Below, piece after piece: positions 52,522 through 58,907 of a DNA stretch of 58,907 nucleotides. The stretch is from Corynebacterium urealyticum (GTDB lineage Bacteria; Actinomycetota; Actinomycetes; Mycobacteriales; Mycobacteriaceae), in the NCBI GenBank assembly GCA_020741275.1, contig DYZK01000052.1:1-58907 (forward strand). Reading direction: 5' to 3'. A program made the translations under genes and the position numbers. The notes under the pieces were generated by a model. The model was not told where the DNA came from. It saw only the letters and a program-made list of their open reading frames with translations, and searched no databases. The stretch's first letter is position 1; every line of letters begins with the position of its first letter.

Positions 52522-52869
52522 TCAGTCCATCTGCAGTACGGTGCGCAGCTCTGCGAACAGTTCCGGGCGGACCTGGTGGGTGACCGTCCGGCCTACTCGT
52601 ACCTTCTCTAGCAGGCCGGCTTCGGTCAATCGTTTGAGGTGGTGCGACACAGTCGGCTGACTCAATCCAGATTTCTCTGTGAGCTCCCCGACACTGACCG
52701 GGCCGCATCCCTCGGCCGCCAACCTCGACAGCAGCCGCAGGCGGGCAGGGTCGGCCAGCACCTTGAACAAGGTGGCATAACGCTCGGCCTGTTGCTCGGT
52801 CAGGGGGCCAGAACCGAGCGAGCAACAGGAGGCAAGATCAGTGAGTGGAAGGATCTGCGGGAGGGTCAT
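52522..52869 (-). CDS. arsR: ArsR family arsenic-responsive repressor
   Basis: MTLPQILPLTDLASCCSLGSG...; wHTH SVGELTEKSGLSQPTVSHHLKRLTEAGLL. Confidence 0.92.
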   Translation of the reverse strand: MTLPQILPLTDLASCCSLGSGPLTEQQAERYATLFKVLADPARLRLLSRLAAEGCGPVSVGELTEKSGLSQPTVSHHLKRLTEAGLLEKVRVGRTVTHQVRPELFAELRTVLQMD

Positions 52870-52880
52870 AATAGCCATCC

Positions 52881-52936
52881 TATATTGACGGTCATCTATA
52901 TGAAGATTATTTTTAGTATCGATAACCATCAATATG
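52881..52936. promoter_or_regulatory. arsR/acr3 divergent operator region
   Basis: Inverted elements tatattgacgg (52881) and ccatcaatatg (52926). Confidence 0.6.
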
Positions 52937-52949
52937 TAAAAGAGGTCTT

Positions 52950-54068
52950 ATGACTGTTTCCCATCGCCCGCGCATGTCCTTTTTGGACCGCTTCCTACCG
53001 GTGTGGATCCTTCTGGCCATGGCTGTTGGCCTACTCCTCGGCCGGGCGTTCCCCGGTATTAGTGACGCTCTGGGCTCCCTGGAGGTCGGCGGAATATCCC
53101 TGCCTATCGCCTTCGGCCTGCTGGTGATGATGTACCCGCCGCTGGCGAAAGTCCGTTACGACAAGACCCGGAAGATCGTCGCCGATAAACGCCTGATGAC
53201 CGTTTCCCTCGTCCTTAACTGGCTGGTCGGCCCGGCTTTCATGTTTACTCTGGCCTGGATCTTCCTGCCTGATCAGCCGGAGCTACGCACGGGGCTGATC
53301 ATTGTCGGCCTGGCTCGGTGCATCGCGATGGTGCTCGTCTGGTCGGACCTGTCGTGTGGTGATCGGGAGGCCACGGCCGTGCTGGTGGCCATCAACTCGG
53401 TGTTCCAGGTGATTATGTTCAGCGTGCTTGGTTGGTTCTACCTCCAGATCCTGCCCTCCTGGCTGGGTCTGGCTACCACCTCAGCCGAGTTTTCCTTCTG
53501 GTCCATCGCCACCTCCGTGCTCGTCTTCCTCGGCATCCCGTTGTTGGCCGGAGTGCTCTCTCGACTCATCGGTGAGAAGACCAAGGGGCGTGCCTGGTAC
53601 GAGGACACCTTCTTGCCAGCGATCTCCCCGCTGGCGTTGCTCGGGCTGCTGTATACCATCGTGCTCCTGTTTTCCCTGCAAGGCGAGCAAATCACCTCCC
53701 AACCGTGGACCGTGGCTCGTCTAGCGGTGCCACTGCTGATCTACTTTGTGGGCATGTTCGCCCTCGCGCTGGCTGTCACGAAGGTGTCGGGGATGAACTA
53801 CGCGCAGTCGGCGTCGGTGTCGTTCACGGCCGCAGGAAATAACTTCGAGCTGGCCATCGCCGTGGCGGTCGGTACCTTCGGGGCGAATTCCGCACAGGCG
53901 CTGGCCGGCACCATCGGGCCACTGATTGAGGTCCCGGTGCTCGTCGGCCTGGTCTACGTCATGCTGCGGTTGGGGCCGAAACTCTTCCCCCAGGATCCGA
54001 CCCTGCCCGCATCCCCCACATCGTCTTCACAGACTGCTGTATCCGAGAAGGAGAATGCCATCTCATGA
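52950..54068 (+). CDS. acr3: ACR3 family arsenite efflux transporter
   Basis: [28 protein letters not shown]...[34 protein letters not shown]. Confidence 0.95.
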   Translation: MTVSHRPRMSFLDRFLPVWILLAMAVGLLLGRAFPGISDALGSLEVGGISLPIAFGLLVMMYPPLAKVRYDKTRKIVADKRLMTVSLVLNWLVGPAFMFTLAWIFLPDQPELRTGLIIVGLARCIAMVLVWSDLSCGDREATAVLVAINSVFQVIMFSVLGWFYLQILPSWLGLATTSAEFSFWSIATSVLVFLGIPLLAGVLSRLIGEKTKGRAWYEDTFLPAISPLALLGLLYTIVLLFSLQGEQITSQPWTVARLAVPLLIYFVGMFALALAVTKVSGMNYAQSASVSFTAAGNNFELAIAVAVGTFGANSAQALAGTIGPLIEVPVLVGLVYVMLRLGPKLFPQDPTLPASPTSSSQTAVSEKENAIS

Positions 54069-54484
54069 GTACCCGTCCGAGAGTTCTGTTTGTCTGCGTG
54101 AGCAACGGCGGCAAGTCCCAGATCGCCGCAGCCCTGGCCGCTCAGCACGCTGGCGACCGGGTTGAGATCCGGTCTGCCGGCACCCAGCCTGGCCACAAGC
54201 TCAACGCCGAATCTGTCGAGGCTATCAGTGAGGTCGGGGCCGACATGTCCGGCGTAACCCCGAAGGGGATCGACCCGCAGCTACTGCGGGAGGTCGACCG
54301 CACCGTCATTCTCGGTGAGGATGCCCAGTTGGAGCTACCCGACGATGCCCACGGAACGTGCGAGCGGTGGGTGATCGACGAGCCGTCCCAGCGGGGCATC
54401 GAGGGGATCGAGCGAATGCGCCTGATCCGCGATGAGATCGACGCTCGGGTACGCAGGCTTCTCGATGAGTTGCTCGAGAATTAA
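54065..54484 (+). CDS. arsC: arsenate reductase (low-molecular-weight phosphatase fold, mycothiol-type)
   Basis: [24 protein letters not shown] overlap with acr3. Confidence 0.9.
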   Translation: MSTRPRVLFVCVSNGGKSQIAAALAAQHAGDRVEIRSAGTQPGHKLNAESVEAISEVGADMSGVTPKGIDPQLLREVDRTVILGEDAQLELPDDAHGTCERWVIDEPSQRGIEGIERMRLIRDEIDARVRRLLDELLEN

Positions 54485-54504
54485 CTGCCCACCTCATAGT
54501 GATT

Positions 54505-54600
54505 GCGGTGCTGTGGTTTTTTTTAATGACGTCGCCCGCCTCGAGCAGGCGCTAGCCCCAGCTTAGAACTCGGTGCAGACACGCCCCGGGCACAGTATGG
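54505..54600. repeat. right copy of ~90-bp direct repeat flanking the ars cassette
   Basis: gcggtgctgtggttttttttaatgacgtcgcccgcctcgagcaggcg...cccagcttagaactcggtgcagacacgccc. Confidence 0.85.
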
Positions 54601-54675
54601 GCCATTGCAAGTCGTGGGGACGTTGAGCCCTTTTGAGGGCTAAAGCGTAGCGATAGACCTGGAAAAGAAGCACAG

Positions 54676-54703
54676 AAAAACCCTCAGCCCGCTGTGGGGC
54701 TGA
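54676..54703 (-). terminator. intrinsic terminator downstream of the hemQ remnant
   Basis: Minus strand CCCTCAGCCCCACAGCGGGCTGAGGGTTTTT. Confidence 0.8.
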
Positions 54704-54763
54704 GGGCGGGAAGAACTCGAGTCGCACAGACCCGCAGGCCTGCGCCCAGAGAGCCTCGAATCC

Positions 54764-54985
54764 TTAAGGCAGGGACTCGACGAACTCCGGCAGCCAGTCA
54801 GTGATCATGCGGCCAGTGAGGAACGGGGTCTCCTCGAAAACATACCTGCGGGCCTTGGTGTAACGCATCGTGCGCATCAGGTCCACGACCTCCGCGACGT
54901 CTGGGGGCTCGAAGGCGAGCATCCACTCGTAGTCGCCCAGGCTGTGGAAGCCGATCACCACGAATCGGAGCTGCCGCCTAAACGA
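54764..54985 (-). pseudogene. hemQ: 3' remnant of hemQ (chlorite dismutase-like coproheme decarboxylase)
   Basis: LRFVVIGFHSLGDYEWMLAFEPPDVAEVVDLMRTMRYTKARRYVFEETPFLTGRMITDWLPEFVESLP* only; homology is lost upstream of ~54970. Confidence 0.75.
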
Positions 54986-54986
54986 G

Positions 54987-55216
54987 ACCGTTTGACGATG
55001 GCACGCCGCGTTCGCGGCTACGTCCTCAGCGGTAAGCACCGAACCGGTACGGGGACACCTCTTGGAGGCGCTGGAAGCGCCACCGCCCGCGAACGAAAAG
55101 CACTGGCAACCATGGGGCGCAGGGGTGGTCAGAAGGCCGCCCAGCAACGCGCACTCGTGGACGTACTGGAGAACTCCACTCGCGCCAGCGAGACCGCTTC
55201 CTCTCATCTTCGATGA
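54987..55216 (+). pseudogene. 3' fragment of a plasmid-type gene, possibly a replication initiator
   Basis: ARRVRGYVLSGKHRTGTGTPLGGAGSATARERKALATMGRRGGQKAAQQRALVDVLENSTRASETASSHLR*; no intact 5' part. Confidence 0.4.
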
Positions 55217-55271
55217 CTCTTCAACCGGAACTAACCTCAAGCCCCCGCGTTGGCGGAAGCACCGTTTTTCA
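55181..55271. repeat. left copy of direct repeat flanking the copper module
   Basis: cgcgccagcgag...gactcttcaaccggaactaacc (22-bp exact core 55215-55236)...accgtttttca. Confidence 0.85.
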
Positions 55272-57384
55272 ACTGACTCCCCGACATAATCCGGGCGCTG
55301 GATTCCGGTGAAAGATTAATGCGTCGCAAAAGCTGGGCATTGAGCGCGACAACGATTGTTGACAGCGACATCATGAGTGCGCCGACCGACGTGGGCAGGA
55401 CAAAGCCGATAGGCGCGAGAACGCCAGCGGCGAGAGGAACCGAAAGAAGATTGTATCCGGCAGCCCACCACAAGTTTTGCTTCATCTTTCGATAGGTGGC
55501 TTGTGACAGGAGAATCACCGAGAGCACCGAGCGGGGGTCAGAGCTAGCTAAAATTACCCCGGCTGAGCCGATAGCAACGTCGGTGCCAGCACCAATAGCA
55601 ATGCCAACGTCGGCCTGCGCCAGCGCAGGGGCATCGTTAACCCCGTCACCAACCATCGCCACTTTTTTGCCCTCGCGTTGAAGCGCAGCAATCTCTGCCG
55701 ACTTTCCCTCGGGGCTAACACCAGCGATGACGCGATCTATACCAAGTTCCTGGCTTACTGTGTTTGCCACCGCCTCAGCATCACCGGTGATCATAACGAC
55801 CTCGATGCCGAGGCGGTGCAGGGCGTCGACGGCTTCACGAGATTCAGGGCGGACCTCATCGTCAAGCTTGATACCGCCAATCACTCGCCCGTTCTGAAGG
55901 ACATGCAGAATGATCGCACCTTCCGAGCGCCACGCGCTGGCTTGGTGGATTTCATCCTGCTTAGCCTCCTCAAGCAACCGGGGCCCTCCGACACGGATTT
56001 CATGCCCATCTACAGTCGCGGTAACACCCACGGCGGGAGACGAGGAAAAATTAGTGGCGGCCTTCAGCTGGAGGCCTTTGTCCTGGGCGGCGGTGACGAT
56101 AGCCCTGGCAAGCGGGTGTTCACTGTCGCTTTCAGCGGATGCAGCCAAAGCGAGTACCTGATCAGCATCGAGATCCCCCGTCGCCTCGAATCCGGTGACG
56201 GCGGGTTCGCCCTTGGTCAAGGTGCCAGTTTTATCGAATAGCACCGCATCGACCTGGCGCATAGATTCTAGTGCGAGACGATCCTTGACGAGCACGCCAC
56301 CACGTGCCGCACGCTCAGTGGCGATGGATACGACAAGCGGGATCGCCAGGCCCAGAGCATGGGGGCAGGCAATAACGAGCACAGTAATGGTGCGAACAAC
56401 CGCGTCATCTGGATGCCCCAAAAATGCCCAAACAACAGCGGTGATCAGAGCCGATCCGAGCGCAAACCAGAACAGCAGCGCGGCAGCTCGGTCAGCGATC
56501 CGCTGGGCGCGGGAGGAGGAGTCCTGTGCCTCCGAAACGAGGCGGTTGATTCCTGCCAGTGCTGTGTCATCGCCGATGGCGGTGATCTCTACACGCAGGC
56601 CCGAATCCGTGGCGACGGTGCCGGCGGTGACCGCATCCCCGCTTTCGCGGATAACCGGTCGGGACTCGCCAGTGATCATGGACTCGTCCATTTCAGCACG
56701 GCCTGCGACGATCATGCCGTCTGCGGGAACACTCCCGCCAGGGCGGACTATGACAATGTCCCCGACACGCAATTCATCCGGGACCACCTTGACGACATTC
56801 TCGCCCTCAACCCGCTCAGCTTCATCGGGGAGTAATGCAGCAAGTGAATCTAACGCTGATGTCGTCTGAGCCAGGGAGCGCATTTCGATCCAGTGGCCCA
56901 GCAGCATAATGACGATCAGCAGCGCCAGCTCCCACCAGAACTCCAGGTCGTGGTTGATAATCCCGAGGGTGGCGGCCCAGGACGAAACAAATGCCACGGT
57001 AATCGCTAAAGCGATAAGCAACATCATCCCGGGCTGGCGCGTTTTTAGCTCGCTAACTGCACCAGAAAGAAACGGACGACCACCCCAGGCGTACATGACA
57101 GTGCCGAATACGGCGGCAACCCACTCCGTCCAGGCGGGTACGGAATACCCCAGAAGCATTGCGAACATGGGCGAGAAAACGACCACTGGGACCGCAAGGA
57201 CAAGGTTGACCCAGAACAACCGACGGAACTGTCCTATATGGTCCCCATGACCAGCGTGACCGTCATGATGACTGTGGTTACCGTGCTGCATGTCATGGTG
57301 GCCATGAGACATGTGCGGATCATCGTTCCCATGACCGGGCACTGCAGCCCTCTTTGAGCCTGTGTGCGCAGCCGGATCCGTCAT
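55237..57384 (-). CDS. copB: copper-translocating P-type ATPase, CopB-like (CPH motif, His-rich N-terminus)
   Basis: HDMQHGNHSHHDGHAGHGDH; VLVIACPHALGLAIPLV; DKTGTLTKG; VAMVGDGVNDAPALAQADVGIA. Confidence 0.93.
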   Translation of the reverse strand: MTDPAAHTGSKRAAVPGHGNDDPHMSHGHHDMQHGNHSHHDGHAGHGDHIGQFRRLFWVNLVLAVPVVVFSPMFAMLLGYSVPAWTEWVAAVFGTVMYAWGGRPFLSGAVSELKTRQPGMMLLIALAITVAFVSSWAATLGIINHDLEFWWELALLIVIMLLGHWIEMRSLAQTTSALDSLAALLPDEAERVEGENVVKVVPDELRVGDIVIVRPGGSVPADGMIVAGRAEMDESMITGESRPVIRESGDAVTAGTVATDSGLRVEITAIGDDTALAGINRLVSEAQDSSSRAQRIADRAAALLFWFALGSALITAVVWAFLGHPDDAVVRTITVLVIACPHALGLAIPLVVSIATERAARGGVLVKDRLALESMRQVDAVLFDKTGTLTKGEPAVTGFEATGDLDADQVLALAASAESDSEHPLARAIVTAAQDKGLQLKAATNFSSSPAVGVTATVDGHEIRVGGPRLLEEAKQDEIHQASAWRSEGAIILHVLQNGRVIGGIKLDDEVRPESREAVDALHRLGIEVVMITGDAEAVANTVSQELGIDRVIAGVSPEGKSAEIAALQREGKKVAMVGDGVNDAPALAQADVGIAIGAGTDVAIGSAGVILASSDPRSVLSVILLSQATYRKMKQNLWWAAGYNLLSVPLAAGVLAPIGFVLPTSVGALMMSLSTIVVALNAQLLRRINLSPESSARIMSGSQLKNGASANAGA

Positions 57385-57466
57385 TCTATTTCACTACCTT
57401 CTGAATCAGCGGGCAGGTTTACGGAGCGCTGGGAGCCTCTGTAAACCTCTGCCCCAAGCTCAGGGT

Positions 57467-58054
57467 CTACTTGATTTCGCTTTCTACGACCCATTTGTGA
57501 TTGGTCATCTTCATGCCGTCAGACACATAGTCGACCATGTAAACGGTCTCGTCCGTGGAAGAGGCGATGGTGGCTTTCGCGTCCTTCATGCCCTTCATGT
57601 GGTCTGCTTCCAACCTGACCTCTGACCCGTTTGCCAAACGTTGGTCTCCGGCATCCGTGATCTCCTCCTGCACGACCCACTTGTGGTCTGCAACTGGATC
57701 CCCGCCAGTGGTGGGGGTGAAGTTCACCGCATAGGTGTAGGTGTCATACGCCCCGGCGATGGTGGCTTTCGCGCCGTTCATTCCCTCCATATGGTCAGCG
57801 GTCAGTGTCACCGTAGAGCCAACCGGATGCTTCGGTGACTCGGCCTCCCTAATGCCCTCGGGGGCCGGGCCGCCATCCATTGGGTGGTCCATCGTCGAAT
57901 GCTCCATCCCGTTTTCAGCGCTCGTCGAAGTATTAGTCGCGCTACTTTCAGCCTGGCCCTGATCATTTTCACTCTCATTGGCGCCGCAGCCGGCGAGCAG
58001 AAGTGCCCCACTGAGCAGACCCGCAATCTTGATTAAGCTTCTATGCTCGTGCAT
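57467..58054 (-). CDS. YdhK/DUF1541 family lipoprotein with two tandem domains
   Basis: Lipobox LLLAGCGANES; two copies of the ADHMxGMxxAKATI...DHKWVVxxEI / NHKWVVESEI repeat. Confidence 0.9.
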   Translation of the reverse strand: MHEHRSLIKIAGLLSGALLLAGCGANESENDQGQAESSATNTSTSAENGMEHSTMDHPMDGGPAPEGIREAESPKHPVGSTVTLTADHMEGMNGAKATIAGAYDTYTYAVNFTPTTGGDPVADHKWVVQEEITDAGDQRLANGSEVRLEADHMKGMKDAKATIASSTDETVYMVDYVSDGMKMTNHKWVVESEIK

Positions 58055-58089
58055 AAACCCTCCATTCGGAAACGCTTGCCACATCAAGC

Positions 58090-58110
58090 ATATACCCCCT
58101 AGGGGTATAT
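58090..58110. promoter_or_regulatory. copper-operator-like inverted repeat ATATACCCC-CTA-GGGGTATAT (CsoR-type box)
   Basis: Perfect 9-bp arms upstream of the ydhK-copB operon. Confidence 0.8.
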
Positions 58111-58159
58111 TTAAAGGGTCTGACCGGGCTCCAGCACTTCGACACCTTCGACTCCACCC

Positions 58160-58253
58160 CGCGCCAGCGAGGCCGCCACCGCCCACCTCCGAGGACTCTT
58201 CAACCGGAACTAACCCCCCTTGGCCTTCGCCCCGGCGGGGGCACCGTTTTTCA
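58160..58253. repeat. right copy of direct repeat flanking the copper module
   Basis: cgcgccagcgag...gactcttcaaccggaactaacc (58194-58215)...accgtttttca. Confidence 0.85.
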
Positions 58254-58390
58254 TCACGTCGCTGGGGTGGGGGTTGTAGATTGCGGTGCGGTCATGGCCT
58301 TCTCTGGAGTGTTAGCTCTGTGGGGTTGATTCTTCCACGACGCAACCGTGACCAGGACTGGTTGGTGGTGTGTGGGTGTCTTTGTGGCAA

Positions 58391-58500
58391 GCGAATCTTT
58401 GATTCGCGCGGCAGCCCCCAACTGAGCCGTTAGGCGAAGGCAGGAGTATGCCTACTGCATACGGTGAACCCCGCTCGCGGTGGGCACTGTGGTGCCCCAC
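58391..58500. repeat. cluster of three hairpins upstream of the resolvase
   Basis: GCGAATC-TTT-GATTCGC (58391-58407), GTATGC-CTACT-GCATAC (58446-58462), GTGGGCAC-tgt-GGTGCCCCAC (58480-58500). Confidence 0.6.
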
Positions 58501-58781
58501 GGCCATATTGCCCTATTGAGTTACTGTTATATGCGACCTGGGGTTTTGCGGATCGCTGCAGTTCACACCCTGTGGATAACCCCAAAACCTCCGGTAAATC
58601 TGCGCAGCCTGACCAGGTGAAACGCGAAAATCTCGTGAGAGTGTCTTTGAAGCATGCCAAATGAGACACTTTCGAGTTACAGGAAAATCTGTTGCTCTAG
58701 GGTTGGTTTATGGCCAAAGAGACAGATCTGTCGCTACCACTTGATCTAAATGAACACCAGCACGTCGTCACGGGCTAGTTG

Positions 58782-58907
58782 GTGGGGTACGCCCGCGTCA
58801 GCACACCGGATCAGAATCTGGATCGTCAGGTAGCCCGGCTCCAGAAGGCTGGGGCGACCGAGATTTACAAGGAAAAGATCAGTGGCGCGTCCCGGGAGAG
58901 GCCACAG
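58782..58907 (+). CDS. serine recombinase/resolvase (Tn3-type TnpR-like), truncated by window edge
   Basis: VGYARVSTPDQNLDRQVARLQKAGATEIYKEKISGASRERPQ. Confidence 0.88.
   Translation, partial: MGYARVSTPDQNLDRQVARLQKAGATEIYKEKISGASRERPQ

Noticed and set aside
58571-58579. DnaA box TGTGGATAA in the island, and another at 15099-15107
   Set aside because: Single isolated 9-mer matches far from oriC; expected by chance or minor titration sites.
58521-58592. ggggttttgcgg ... ccccaaaacc as transposon terminal inverted repeat
   Set aside because: The second element is not the reverse complement of the first.

Overview
The window is a high-GC actinobacterial, Corynebacterium-like chromosomal origin region with an accessory arm at its right end. 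Left to right it holds: an aldehyde dehydrogenase / 182-aa small protein / GMC oxidoreductase operon with a divergent BASS transporter; the conserved ori-left block (cca, NUDIX, DUF6049-like, murJ, sigM, trxB, trxA, cwlM, parB, parA, rsmG, yidC, yidD, rnpA, rpmH); oriC with many DnaA boxes; dnaA, dnaN, recF, dciA, gyrB; an alpha/beta hydrolase; a GH1/MFS operon; gyrA, a DUF3566-type gene, tRNA-Ile and tRNA-Ala; a decayed DUF4143-ATPase locus; a DnaQ-like exonuclease/BRCT protein; SMP-30 and SDR genes; an Rpf; a likely 6C small RNA; and transporters. The last ~6.5 kb looks mobile: an arsR/acr3/arsC cassette bracketed by ~90-bp direct repeats, a 3' remnant of hemQ, a copper module (copB + ydhK) bracketed by another ~90-bp direct repeat, and the start of a serine resolvase. 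Five perfect 16-bp parS sites flank oriC. The observations I rate highest are: a three-copy 23-bp-period repeat at the start of an internally deleted DUF4143 ATPase gene; the repeat-bracketed ars and copper cassettes; the candidate 6C RNA; a CwlM that has lost its amidase catalytic residues; a thioredoxin with a WCQPC motif; and a 61-62-bp-spaced repeat between dnaA and the DnaA-box cluster. All calls come from reading the sequence and the supplied ORF track; no searches were run.
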